A DNA stretch of 29,122 nt from Collinsella sp. Lineage in GTDB: Bacteria; Actinomycetota; Coriobacteriia; Coriobacteriales; Coriobacteriaceae. The DNA is taken from contig JAUMSH010000040.1 in assembly GCA_031292915.1 (NCBI GenBank), positions 1 to 29,122 of the forward strand, read 5' to 3'. The notes under the pieces were generated by a model, which saw only the letters and a program-made list of their open reading frames with translations, was not told the origin of the DNA and ran no database searches. Shown here piece after piece: positions 7,286 to 15,988 of this stretch (the first letter of the stretch is position 1; the number at the start of each line of letters is the position of its first letter). The translations under genes were made by a program, and so were the position numbers.

Positions 7286-8269
7286 TTACAATTGCGGGCG
7301 CGGCTTTCGACGCAAAAAATCGAAATGCGTCTCGCTCAAGATAATCGAAAGAAAGATGAGCGCGAAGCCGGCGAGCAGGCGCGAGGTGAGCGCCTCCCCC
7401 ATCAGCAGCACCGAGAACAGCACACCCGAAGGCGACTCCATCGAAAGGAGCAGCGAGCCCGTCGAGGCCGGGACATGCGCCAGGCCGACGTTTTGGATGA
7501 GCAGAGCCACACATGTGCAGCCCACCGAGAGAAACGCCATCACACTGATAAAGCTCGGCGTCCAAACGGACAGCGGCGCTTGGGTCTCGAATAGCAGCGA
7601 CGAGATCAGGCTCAGCACGCCGTTGCCCACAAACATCCAAAACGTGATGACGTTGATGTCCATCTTGCGGCCATACTTGGCGGTCACCGCCATCTGGATG
7701 GCAAAGAAGACCGCACCGCCCAGTGTGATGACATCGCCGACATTGAACTCGACGCTATCGAGCGCCACCAGACCAATACCCGCCAGGCACAGCAACGCGG
7801 CGCCCAAGTTGTAACGGGTAAGCTTTTCGCCGCTTAGAACGTAGCTCGCAAACGGAACCAAGATGCAGTACGTGCCCGTCAAAAATGCACTCTTGCCTGC
7901 CGTGGTCTGTGCCAGGCCGATCGTCTGCAAACCGTAGGCACCCCACATGAGCGCGCCCATGCCAAGTCCAACAATCAGGTTTCGAGCGTTGAAATGGGCA
8001 ACAATGCGCTCGTGGAAGATGGCAAGCATGACCAACGACGCCGGAAGAAAACGAATGTAGAGCAGCTCGAACACCGGAATGGTATCGAGCGCATCCTTCA
8101 TGGTGGTGAAGGAATAGCCCCAGATGACCGCCACCGAAAGCAGCAAGACCTTCCAGAACAGCGGCGAGCGCGCACCGGCACCGCGAGAGGCACCGCCGGC
8201 ACCTAGGTCTTCGCGGGCTACAGGGCTATCGGGCATATTCTCGATTTCGTTGGCAGCGTATTGGGCCAT
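7286..8269 (-). CDS. EamA/DMT-family permease
   Basis: This integral membrane protein of the drug/metabolite transporter superfamily is likely an exporter of amino acids or small metabolites. It has 327 residues: a polar N-terminal tail of about 35 residues, then about ten hydrophobic helices arranged as two EamA repeats (first from VLLLSVAVIWGYSFTTMKDAL, second from GDVITLGGAVFFAIQMAVTAKY). Motifs typical of the family are WGYSFTTMK and RFLPAS in repeat one and the Glu-containing LLLSMESPSGVLFSVLLMGE late in repeat two. ATG at 8269 follows GAGG at good spacing. Its own terminator and a possible promoter make it monocistronic. The substrate is unknown. Confidence 0.9.
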   Translation of the reverse strand: MAQYAANEIENMPDSPVAREDLGAGGASRGAGARSPLFWKVLLLSVAVIWGYSFTTMKDALDTIPVFELLYIRFLPASLVMLAIFHERIVAHFNARNLIVGLGMGALMWGAYGLQTIGLAQTTAGKSAFLTGTYCILVPFASYVLSGEKLTRYNLGAALLCLAGIGLVALDSVEFNVGDVITLGGAVFFAIQMAVTAKYGRKMDINVITFWMFVGNGVLSLISSLLFETQAPLSVWTPSFISVMAFLSVGCTCVALLIQNVGLAHVPASTGSLLLSMESPSGVLFSVLLMGEALTSRLLAGFALIFLSIILSETHFDFLRRKPRPQL

Positions 8270-8309
8270 GGAACATCCTCACACTCAATCTGGGCGTGGT
8301 GTCCGCACG

Positions 8310-8338
8310 CGTATGGCTGCGTGCCGCCTCATGGTCAA
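8310..8338 (-). promoter_or_regulatory. Candidate promoter of the EamA gene
   Basis: On the minus strand TTGACC (8333-8338) is followed after 17 bases by CATACG (8310-8315), about 40 bases before the start codon. The -35 is good and the -10 is weak. The -35 lies just past the T-run of the upstream terminator. Confidence 0.35.
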
Positions 8339-8340
8339 AT

Positions 8341-8375
8341 AAAAACGGGGCGCACCGGACCCCCGGTACGCCCCG
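8341..8375 (-). terminator. Intrinsic terminator of the YhgE pair
   Basis: A 13-bp stem (8346-8358 with 8363-8375) has one mismatch that becomes a wobble pair in RNA. On the minus strand TTTTTATTT follows. It lies about 95 bases beyond the stop codon of the second YhgE gene and ends that transcript. A small GCAAC/GTTGC hairpin lies between them. Confidence 0.85.
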
Positions 8376-8470
8376 CTACTGTAGCAACAACCAGCGTTGC
8401 ATCGCAATCCAGCATAATAAAGTGTCAAACTGGAAGACCTCGATGTTCCGACGGCGTTTACGTGGCTGAA

Positions 8471-10660
8471 CTAGATCAACTTAGTTGATTCCAGCTTTTC
8501 GATGATCCAGTCGTTGGCTTTGATGACCGGGCGGCGGAAGACGACGCCCAGTGCCAGCGACGGAATCAGATAGCTCGCCAGAATACCCAGCTCAACCCAG
8601 TACTCCATATGATAGGCACCGGCCATGGCGGCGTGCATGGCGTTGATGCCGTGAGTAAACGGCAGGAACGGATAGATCGCTTGGAACACGGGGCCGGTCA
8701 TCTCGATGGGGAACGTGCCGCCCGAACCGCCGACCTGCATGACCAGCAGCACGACGGCGAGCGCCTTGCCGATATCGCCAAACGAAACCGTAAGCGTGTA
8801 GACGATATTGGAGAACACGAGACTCGCGACCCAGCCCGCCAGCACAAACTGCAGCGGGTCGTCGCACTGGATGCCAAAGAACAGGATGTCGCCCGCGCAC
8901 ACGAGCGTTGCCTGCAGCAGGGCCAGACCGCCAAAGAACAGGTAACGGCCCAGGTAGATCTCGTGCAAGCGCACGGGGATCAGCTCATTGATGAGTTCGT
9001 CGTCAACCGAGACCTTCATCATGGCCGCCAGCACGATCGAGCCGACCCAGAGCGACAGAATCGTGTAGAACGGTGCCATGGCCGAACCGTAGTTGCGGAT
9101 CGGATAGACCGGCTTGCGATCGAGCGCGACGGGGCCGGAAAGCGACACGGCCAGACCCTCGGGATCATTGCCGATCATCGTCTTGATCGTAGCGAGGTCA
9201 TCCGACATCAAGGCGCCGTCGAGCTCGTCCTTAAACGCACTGATCTTGTCCGACGCCTCGCCCAGCTGATCAGAAGCCTTGTTGACCAGCGTCGCGGCCT
9301 TGGAAAGTCCCTTTGCCAAAGAGCCAGACGCATCGGTCAGGCCGCTTACAGCGCTATCCAGATCACCCGAAATACCATCGAGCGAATCCAAGACACCCAA
9401 AATGGTCTTCTTGAGCTGCTTGGCTTTGACCGAGAACGTGGAATCGTAATCGGACTTAGCACCCGAAATGCCCGACTTGGCATCCGCAATGGCTTGGTCG
9501 ACTTCGGCACGCGTGTCGTTGACCTTGGTCATGTTATTCGAAAGAGACGTTGCGATGCCCGTCAGTTCCTTGGCGTTGTTGCGATACTCCATCGCGATCC
9601 TGCCCAGCGATGTTGCGACGGACTTCAAGCCATCCTGGAGCTTTTCGCCCTTCACCTGATCGGCAAGGCCGCGAATCTTGTCCGAAGCGGCATCAATCTC
9701 ATCGGCACGCGTATTGAGCGAGTCGGCGGCATCCTTAAGCTGAGACACGGTAAGATCGACATGCTGGTTCGCGGCATCAAATGCCCCCGCAAGCTCGGTG
9801 GATACGCTATCGAACGAGTCCGCGCTTCCGTCTATTGCAGAATCGACGGCATCGCTGGCGGCCTTGAGCGCCGCCTCAGAATCGCCGATGCCGCTCTTGG
9901 CATGCTCCATCAACTGCTTCGTCGATTTCTCGGTGGTTCCGGTCTGCTTGAGCATGCCGCTCGCCGACGTGAGGGAATCAGCGGTCGAACTCAAAATGCC
10001 CGCCAGCGACGAAGCATTTGCCTGAACGTCTCGCAGGTCCTCAATCGAATCGCCAAGCGTCGAGGACAGGTTGGCGATAAAGTTGCTGACCTGGTCGGTG
10101 CTCATGTAATCGAGCAGGCTGGACACCGTCTTAAGACCGATGCTCGTAATGGTCTCGGTAAAAGTTTCGTTAACCTGGCTCTGAACGGCACTCGAACCCT
10201 TCTCGGTCACGATCTGCGCAATGGCGTTGGCCTTCTGGTTCTCGTAGAACTCGATATCGGCATGCTTCACGTCGGTCGAAAAGAGCGTCATCATATCGGC
10301 ACTAAACGTCTTAGGGATAACGACAGCCGCATAGTATGCGCCCGATTTGACGCCCTCGATGGCCTTTTCTCGATTGTTGAGTACAACCCAATCGAAGCTC
10401 TCGTTGCCGCGCAGGGTGGCGGTCACGTTTTCACCCACGTTGACCTCAACGGGGATCAGATCGCTCTCGTAACCCTCATCGGTGTTGACCACGGCGATCT
10501 TAAGATTGCCGGTGTTGCCGTACGGGTCCCAGCTGCCGGCGATGTTAAACCACGCGTACAGGCACGGTACGATAACGAGGCCCATCACGACAACCAAGCC
10601 GATTACGGAGCGAGACACATTTTGGACATCGCGCTTAAACAGATGCAGGATGTTCTTCAT
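8471..10660 (-). CDS. YhgE/Pip-family membrane protein (second of pair)
   Basis: The architecture matches the YhgE/Pip family, related to phage-infection protein and the EsaA/YueB group. After a short cytoplasmic start (LFKRDVQNV) there is one helix (VIGLVVVMGLVIVPCLYAWFNI) ending in the typical SWDPYGNTGNLKIAVVN. A long extracellular region follows (about 45-530) with heptad-like coiled coil and Gly/Ser/Asp-rich repeats. Then come about six helices near the C-terminus in ABC-2 permease style (from FYTILSLWVGSIVLAAMM). It has 729 residues. The ATG directly follows the TAA of the upstream gene, and its AAGGAGGTG ribosome site is inside that gene's last codons. This implies coupled translation. 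The function is unproven; envelope transport or surface-protein assembly is plausible. Confidence 0.9.
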   Translation of the reverse strand: MKNILHLFKRDVQNVSRSVIGLVVVMGLVIVPCLYAWFNIAGSWDPYGNTGNLKIAVVNTDEGYESDLIPVEVNVGENVTATLRGNESFDWVVLNNREKAIEGVKSGAYYAAVVIPKTFSADMMTLFSTDVKHADIEFYENQKANAIAQIVTEKGSSAVQSQVNETFTETITSIGLKTVSSLLDYMSTDQVSNFIANLSSTLGDSIEDLRDVQANASSLAGILSSTADSLTSASGMLKQTGTTEKSTKQLMEHAKSGIGDSEAALKAASDAVDSAIDGSADSFDSVSTELAGAFDAANQHVDLTVSQLKDAADSLNTRADEIDAASDKIRGLADQVKGEKLQDGLKSVATSLGRIAMEYRNNAKELTGIATSLSNNMTKVNDTRAEVDQAIADAKSGISGAKSDYDSTFSVKAKQLKKTILGVLDSLDGISGDLDSAVSGLTDASGSLAKGLSKAATLVNKASDQLGEASDKISAFKDELDGALMSDDLATIKTMIGNDPEGLAVSLSGPVALDRKPVYPIRNYGSAMAPFYTILSLWVGSIVLAAMMKVSVDDELINELIPVRLHEIYLGRYLFFGGLALLQATLVCAGDILFFGIQCDDPLQFVLAGWVASLVFSNIVYTLTVSFGDIGKALAVVLLVMQVGGSGGTFPIEMTGPVFQAIYPFLPFTHGINAMHAAMAGAYHMEYWVELGILASYLIPSLALGVVFRRPVIKANDWIIEKLESTKLI

Positions 10661-13477
10661 TTATGCCTCACCTCCTTTGGAGTGCTTGCCAAGCGGAGTG
10701 GCATCTCCATCATTTGTGGCTGTACTGTCGCTGTCCTGAGATTTATGGTTCGAGCCGATATGCGGCAAGCGGCCCGTGGACTGATCGCCGCCCTTGGCAC
10801 CACGCTCGCTGGCGTTGAGGCCAAACATGTGGCGGGCGGCAGGAATGGCGGCCGTGTGTTCGCGCATCTCGCGACGCAGGTCCTCATCCGAAAGCGCCGA
10901 GATGCGCATCTGGGTATTGAGGCTCGCTCGGATATATTCGATATTGATCAGCCAGCCGCAGATGGCAATAACCGAGATAATCCAAATGACAAGCAGGATG
11001 ATCTTGCCGTTATTGTCGATATCGAGAACCGTCGACAGGACAAAGAGCAGGACCTGAACGCCCACCACGGCGGCAAAACCGCCCTTGATGTAGTACGGGT
11101 AGCGATGTTCAAAGGCGACCGCATGATCGAGCAGTTCGCGACGGTACGAATCGGAATCGAGCATGACGCGCATGGCCGTGCGCAGCGAGTAGCGCTGGCG
11201 CGGCAGGTCGTTGGACTCGCAAATCATCATACCGGTCGTGGAGAGCTGTTTATCAAAGAGCAGGTTAAGGTTGAGCAGCAGCGGACGCAGCTGCAGGCCG
11301 ATAAAGAGCGCCACGATCAAGAACACGCCCAGAATGCACAGGTTGAACAGGTAGTTGAACGAGTACATGCCGCCGACGGTCTCGCGCAGCAGATTGATGC
11401 CGTAGGTGAAGGGCAGCAGCGGATGCAGCCATTGGAAGAAGCCGGGCATCATCTCGATGGGATACATGCCCGACGAACCGGGAATCTGCACGATAACCAG
11501 AATGACGCCGATTGCCTTGCCGATGTGCTTAAACGTAGTGGACAGCGCGTAAATGATGTTGACGTACGTAAACGAGATGGCGATGCCGCCCAGCACGAAC
11601 AGCAGCGGGTTGACGCACTGTACGCCAATCACCAGATCGCCTACCGTAACGATGATGGCCTGCAACGCGCCCAGGATCACCATGAGCAACCAGCGGCCAA
11701 AGTAGCCTTGGCGCGCCGTAAAGCTGCCGATGCCTTCGCGATCGACCTCGAGCTTGTAGATGGCGATAAGCACGTAGCCGCCCACCCAAAGCGCCAGATT
11801 GGTGTAGAAGGGAGCGATGCCCGAGCCAAAGCTCTTAACCGGATAGATCGACTTGGACGTCAGCTCGACCGGAGAGGCCATGAAATCTGCCACGTCATTG
11901 ACATCGACGCCCATAAGGTCGGCGAGCTCGCCCATAGACTCAGATGTCTGCAGCGCCGCGATGTCATTGGCTGCGGTCGCAAGCTTGTCCTGGACCTTGG
12001 CAAGCGAGGAATCGGTCTGGGACAGCGTGGTCTTGGCCTGGCCGAGCGTAGCGTTAAGCTGCGAAAGCGTACCGCGCGCGCTTGCAATCGTGGGCGTGAG
12101 GCCAGATACGATACCCGTCAAATCACCCGAGACGGCGGCAAAGGAATCAAGCGCGCTCGAGGCCTTCGGCAGCGCGTTTTGACCCAGGTCCGTCTGGGCC
12201 TGGCCAAGGTTGGTCGCACCGGTCTGAATTGCGTTATTGATAGCGTCGCTGGCACCCGAGACAGCCGCGGCGTCATTCGCCATGGCGCTCGACTGCGCGG
12301 ACAGACCGTCCTTGATGCTCTGCAACTTCTCGTTCTGCTCACAGAGCGTATTGATGGTCGATACAATGCGCGCGTCAATTTCCTCGGAACCTGTCGACGT
12401 GTCATTGGCGAGAATCTCCAAGTGCCCGATAACGGCCTTATTGTGGTCGATCGTCGCTTGAAGAGACTCGAGCGAGTTGTCGATACGGGTGGTCGTAGAT
12501 GTGACCGCGCCCGTCAGCTTGCCGATGGCAGCGTTCGCAGAGGCCGACGTCTTGGTGAGCGCAAGGCTGCCTTCCGAGAGCGCCTTGGAGAGCGAGGTGA
12601 TGGAGTTGCCCGCCGTGGTGCGAGCTTCGCTCAGCAGGTCGTTGCCCTGGGAGATCGCCTGCGTCAGCGACGGTGCCTGGCCTTGCATGCCGGCAAGTGC
12701 CGCATCAGCCGAGGCGATAGCGCCACTCGTCTTATCGATGGCGGCATTCATGTCGCCAATCGAATCGCGCACCTCGCCCAAGGTATCGGATGCCTCGGAG
12801 ACAGAACTTGCCAACGAATCCTGAGTCTGGGTTGCCTTGTCCTTTAAATCGACTCCGGCATCCTTGGCAATGCTGGCAACGGTCTCGCCCACCGTGGAGA
12901 CAAATTCCGAGTTGATCTGCTCCTCGATGGTGCTTGCACCGGTGTCGGTAACCTTGGGCGCAATAGCGCTCTTCTTCTCATTGACGTAGTACGTAAGCTT
13001 GGGCTGATGGTAGTTGCCGTCGAGCATCGAAACCAGGTTATCCGAGAAGTTCTTGGGGATTACGATGGCCGCATAGTACTCACCGCTCTCGACGCCCTCC
13101 TTGGCATCGGCCGTCGAGTCGACGAACGTCCAGCCCAACTGATGATTCTCCTTGAGCTGGTCGACCACTTTGTCGCCAGCGTTGAGCTCACCCACCAAGT
13201 CGTTTTGGGTGCCTCGATCGTTGTTGGCGATAGCAATCTTGATGCCTTGGGTGTTTCCATACGGATCCCAGTTTGCCACGATGTTATACCAGGCATACAG
13301 CGAGGGAATAACGCACACGCCTAGGGTAACCACCAGGGCGACGGGGTTCACAAGCAGTCGCTTAATGTCGCGCTTAAATATCGCAAAGGACACCTTTGCA
13401 TTGGATAGTTTGCTGCCGAGACTCACGCTTGGACCATCCATCCTGTCGTTAAATCGAATCGTACTATCGACAACCAT
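10661..13477 (-). CDS. YhgE/Pip-family membrane protein with C-terminal extension (first of pair)
   Basis: It has the same plan as its neighbour: FKRDIKRLLVNPVALVVTLG, then PSLYAWYNIVANWDPYGNT, a coiled-coil extracellular stretch of about 500 residues and a C-terminal helix bundle (from FYTNLALWVGGYVLIAIY). Unlike the partner it continues past the bundle. A soluble piece (ESNDLPRQRYSLRTAMRVM) is followed by two more helices (GFAAVVGVQVLLFVLSTVL, IILLVIWIISVIAICGWLI) and a charged cytoplasmic tail rich in Ser/Asp/Lys. The total is 938 residues. The ATG at 13477 has no ribosome site; the in-frame ATG at codon 13 (13441) follows ACAGG very closely, so the start is uncertain. The two genes probably form a heteromeric membrane complex (inference). 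Confidence 0.88.
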   Translation of the reverse strand: MVVDSTIRFNDRMDGPSVSLGSKLSNAKVSFAIFKRDIKRLLVNPVALVVTLGVCVIPSLYAWYNIVANWDPYGNTQGIKIAIANNDRGTQNDLVGELNAGDKVVDQLKENHQLGWTFVDSTADAKEGVESGEYYAAIVIPKNFSDNLVSMLDGNYHQPKLTYYVNEKKSAIAPKVTDTGASTIEEQINSEFVSTVGETVASIAKDAGVDLKDKATQTQDSLASSVSEASDTLGEVRDSIGDMNAAIDKTSGAIASADAALAGMQGQAPSLTQAISQGNDLLSEARTTAGNSITSLSKALSEGSLALTKTSASANAAIGKLTGAVTSTTTRIDNSLESLQATIDHNKAVIGHLEILANDTSTGSEEIDARIVSTINTLCEQNEKLQSIKDGLSAQSSAMANDAAAVSGASDAINNAIQTGATNLGQAQTDLGQNALPKASSALDSFAAVSGDLTGIVSGLTPTIASARGTLSQLNATLGQAKTTLSQTDSSLAKVQDKLATAANDIAALQTSESMGELADLMGVDVNDVADFMASPVELTSKSIYPVKSFGSGIAPFYTNLALWVGGYVLIAIYKLEVDREGIGSFTARQGYFGRWLLMVILGALQAIIVTVGDLVIGVQCVNPLLFVLGGIAISFTYVNIIYALSTTFKHIGKAIGVILVIVQIPGSSGMYPIEMMPGFFQWLHPLLPFTYGINLLRETVGGMYSFNYLFNLCILGVFLIVALFIGLQLRPLLLNLNLLFDKQLSTTGMMICESNDLPRQRYSLRTAMRVMLDSDSYRRELLDHAVAFEHRYPYYIKGGFAAVVGVQVLLFVLSTVLDIDNNGKIILLVIWIISVIAICGWLINIEYIRASLNTQMRISALSDEDLRREMREHTAAIPAARHMFGLNASERGAKGGDQSTGRLPHIGSNHKSQDSDSTATNDGDATPLGKHSKGGEA

Positions 13478-13532
13478 TGTAGTAGGCGCTTTAACGTCTC
13501 AAAGCACAATGGTGTTGAGTTTTGCGGGTAGC

Positions 13533-13568
13533 AATATACTACGAAGATGAGTTAACGTACAGATGTAC
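13533..13568 (-). promoter_or_regulatory. Candidate promoter and operator of the YhgE pair
   Basis: On the minus strand a TATATT (13533-13538) could be a -10 box about 56 bases before the ATG. The dyad GTACA-GA-TGTAC (13557-13568) covers the matching -35 position, where only a poor hexamer is seen. A repressor site overlapping -35 would fit, for example of TetR type, but no regulator gene is adjacent. Confidence 0.35.
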
Positions 13569-13616
13569 AGTATCCTAAATTTCAGCAGGTCACAAAACCA
13601 CAGCCCGCACAAATAA

Positions 13617-13722
13617 ATGATCCCTTGGGGACGGAGGGATCATTCAAAAGGAAACGAGAGTGGAAAATCTCCCACTTCAAGCCCGCATTCGAGCCAAAAG
13701 TGGGAGATTATCCACTCTCGTT
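13617..13722. repeat. Double hairpin downstream of htpG
   Basis: The first hairpin is ATGATCCC / GGGATCAT (about 13617-13643) around TTGGGGACGGA. The second has long arms at 13653-13677 and 13698-13722: AACGAGAGTGGA and ATCTCCCACTT paired with their complements, with a 2-base internal loop and a 20-base tip. It begins about 30 bases beyond the htpG stop, so it probably also ends that transcript, though only a broken T-run (CGTTTCCTTTT) follows on the minus strand. The GGGGACGGAGG..GATCATT word is shared with 5172-5195. Confidence 0.7.
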
Positions 13723-13752
13723 CTAATCTAGTTACGGTGCCGTATCCCCGAA

Positions 13753-15777
13753 CTACATCAAGTTGCAAACAGCTGCTGCGAAGGCAACGGGATCCTCGGG
13801 GAGGATGCCCTCGACCAGCAGGGCCTGATCGTAGAGCAAGCCGGAGTACTGCTTGATCTTGTCGGCGTCGCCTGCCTTCTGGGCAGCGACAAGCTTGTCG
13901 AAGACCGGGTGCTTGGCGTTGAGCTCGAGCACGCGCTGGCTCTTGGGCATACCGTCGGGCGCGCCCTCGGGACCCTTCTGGAGCACCTTCTCCATCTCGA
14001 GCGAAAGCGGGCCCTCGGTGGTGATGCACGCGGGAGCATCGGTCAGGCGCGCGGAGACGGCAACCTTCTCGACCTTGTCGCCGAGTGCCTCCTTCATGGC
14101 GTTAAAGAGGTCCTCGTTCTCCTTGGTGGCGTCCTCGGCCTCCTTTTTCTCGTCCTCGGTCGCCAGGTCAAGATCACCGGTTGCGACGTTCTTGAGCTCC
14201 AGGTGACGATCCTCAACCTCGGGCTCGGCACCATCGACCACGGCCTTCTCGGCAGCCTCGCGGGCGGCATCGTCCTCGTAGATCTTGGGCATATCGGCGG
14301 CAACGTACTCACGCATAGCCTGGAAGGTGAACTCATCCACGTCCTGCGTCAGCAGCAGCACGTCATAGCCGCGGTCGAGCACGCCCTTTACCACGGGCAT
14401 CTTGGCCAAGCGCTCACGCGAGTCGCCGGCGGCGTAGTAGATGGCCTTCTGATCCTCGGGCATGCCCTTGGCATACTCGGCCAGGGTAATCATCTTCTGT
14501 TCCTTGGCAGACCAGAACAGCAACAGATCGGCGAGCTCATCGGCCTTCATGCCATAGCTCGAGTAGATGCCGTACTTAAGACCGCGGCCAAAGTTCTCAA
14601 AGAACTTCTCGTAGGCCTCGCGGTCGTTGTCACGCATATCCTCAAGGTCGGCGGTGATCTTCTTTTCCACACGCTTGGCGATGGCCTTGAGCTGACGGTT
14701 CTGCTGCAGCGTCTCACGCGAGATGTTGAGCGACACATCGGCGGAATCCACGACGCCGCGGACAAAGTTGTAGTAGTCGGGCAGCAGGTCGTCGCACTTC
14801 TCCATGATCAGGACGTTGGAGCTGTAGAGTGCCAGACCCTTCTCGTAATCCTTGCTGTACAGATCGAACGGCGCGCGGCCCGGCACAAACAGCAGGGCAT
14901 CGTACTCGAGCGTGCCCTCGGCATGGAAGCTGATGGTGCGCGCAGGATCGTCAAAGTCGTGAAACGTGGACTTGTAGAACTCGTCGTAGTCCTTCTGCTC
15001 GACATCGGAGCTGCGCTTCTTCCAGATCGGTGTCATGGAATTGACGGTCTCGAGCTCCTGGTAGTCCTCGTACTCGGGCTTGTAATCGTCGCCGGCGTCC
15101 TCGGGCTTGGGTTTCTGGCGGCTCTTGGACACCATCATCTGAATCGGGTAGCGCACATAGTTGCTGTACTGCTGAATCAGGCTCTTGAGACCCCACTCGG
15201 TCAGGAAGCGATCGTAGGTCTCGGCCTCGCCGTCGGCATCGAGCTTCTCGTTCTCGCGCAGCGTCAGGATGACATCGGTACCGTGCTCGGCGCGCTCACC
15301 GTCCTCGATGGTGTAGCCCTCAAGACCGTCGGATTCCCACACATGGGCGACATCCTCGCCATAGGCGCGGCTGACGACCTTCACATGGCTGGCAACCATA
15401 AAGGCAGAGTAGAAGCCCACGCCAAACTGACCGATGATGTCGACATCGGAGCCCTGCTGCTCGGCGTTCTCGGTCTTAAACTCCTCGGAGCCGGAATGGG
15501 CGATGGTGCCCAGATTGCGCTCCAGCTCCTCGGCGGTCATGCCAATGCCGTTATCCGAGATGGTAATGGTGCGGGCGTCTTTATCAAAGGAGACGCGAAT
15601 GGCCAGGTCGCCCTGGTCGATCTTGACGCTCGGGTCCTGCAGGCTCTTAAAGTTGAGCTTGTCGACGGCGTCGCTCGCGTTAGAGATAAGCTCGCGCAGG
15701 AAGATTTCTTTATTGGTGTAGATGGAGTTGATCATGAGGTCGAGCAGTTTTTTGCTCTCGGTCTTAAATTGACGCAT
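13753..15777 (-). CDS. htpG: Hsp90-family chaperone HtpG
   Basis: This cytoplasmic ATP-dependent chaperone has 674 residues, somewhat longer than the roughly 620 of the E. coli protein. The GHKL ATP-binding domain is clear: LRELISNASDAVDK (28-40), SDNGIGMT (74-81) and GQFGVGFYSAFMV (116-128). The middle domain contains SLNISRETLQQNRQLKAI with the conserved Arg. The C-terminal part carries a charged stretch rich in Glu/Asp/Lys. ATG at 15777 follows AAAGG at good spacing. It appears monocistronic. No CIRCE element (TTAGCACTC dyad) precedes it; a different short dyad does (15890-15915). Confidence 0.96.
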   Translation of the reverse strand: MRQFKTESKKLLDLMINSIYTNKEIFLRELISNASDAVDKLNFKSLQDPSVKIDQGDLAIRVSFDKDARTITISDNGIGMTAEELERNLGTIAHSGSEEFKTENAEQQGSDVDIIGQFGVGFYSAFMVASHVKVVSRAYGEDVAHVWESDGLEGYTIEDGERAEHGTDVILTLRENEKLDADGEAETYDRFLTEWGLKSLIQQYSNYVRYPIQMMVSKSRQKPKPEDAGDDYKPEYEDYQELETVNSMTPIWKKRSSDVEQKDYDEFYKSTFHDFDDPARTISFHAEGTLEYDALLFVPGRAPFDLYSKDYEKGLALYSSNVLIMEKCDDLLPDYYNFVRGVVDSADVSLNISRETLQQNRQLKAIAKRVEKKITADLEDMRDNDREAYEKFFENFGRGLKYGIYSSYGMKADELADLLLFWSAKEQKMITLAEYAKGMPEDQKAIYYAAGDSRERLAKMPVVKGVLDRGYDVLLLTQDVDEFTFQAMREYVAADMPKIYEDDAAREAAEKAVVDGAEPEVEDRHLELKNVATGDLDLATEDEKKEAEDATKENEDLFNAMKEALGDKVEKVAVSARLTDAPACITTEGPLSLEMEKVLQKGPEGAPDGMPKSQRVLELNAKHPVFDKLVAAQKAGDADKIKQYSGLLYDQALLVEGILPEDPVAFAAAVCNLM

Positions 15778-15863
15778 GTGCAGTCCTTTCGCGCTACCCC
15801 TGTCCGCAAAAACGGCCCGGTCGCCCGAGCCGCATCGCAGACCTGCTATGTTCAGACTTAGAT

Positions 15864-15915
15864 TTTATAACCCATTAACGCGCATATATACATACGGAAT
15901 CGAAAAACTGTATGT
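15864..15915 (-). promoter_or_regulatory. Candidate htpG promoter with upstream dyad
   Basis: On the minus strand TGTATA (15887-15892) and TATAAA (15864-15869) are 17 bases apart, a weak but reasonable promoter about 90 bases before htpG. A dyad ACATAC (15890-15895) / GTATGT (15910-15915) with a 14-base spacer overlaps the -35 box. It could be the binding site of a heat-shock regulator other than HrcA. Confidence 0.4.
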
Positions 15916-15941
15916 CTAAGCGCTCCGATGCGTCAATTGCC

Positions 15942-15988
15942 AAGGAGTGTCCCCAACTGCCGGCAGAAAAGGAACGTCCCTATCTGCC
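15942..15988. repeat. Tandem GGGAC-core repeat at the GNAT stop codon
   Basis: Two 20-base copies lie at 15942-15961 (AAGGAGTGTCCCCAACTGCC) and 15969-15988 (AAGGAACGTCCCTATCTGCC), 16 of 20 identical with a 27-base period. The TAG stop of the acetyltransferase gene is inside the second copy. Related words occur at 16506-16521 (GTTAGGGACAGATTTT), 5171 and 13625. Confidence 0.6.

Noticed and set aside
8609..12847. Very long plus-strand ORF (1412 codons) across both YhgE genes
   Set aside because: It spans two well-supported minus-strand genes and their junction. Its product is Arg/His/Gly/Leu-rich as expected for an antisense frame.
15778..15979. CIRCE element before htpG
   Set aside because: No TTAGCACTC-N9-GAGTGCTAA or close variant is present.
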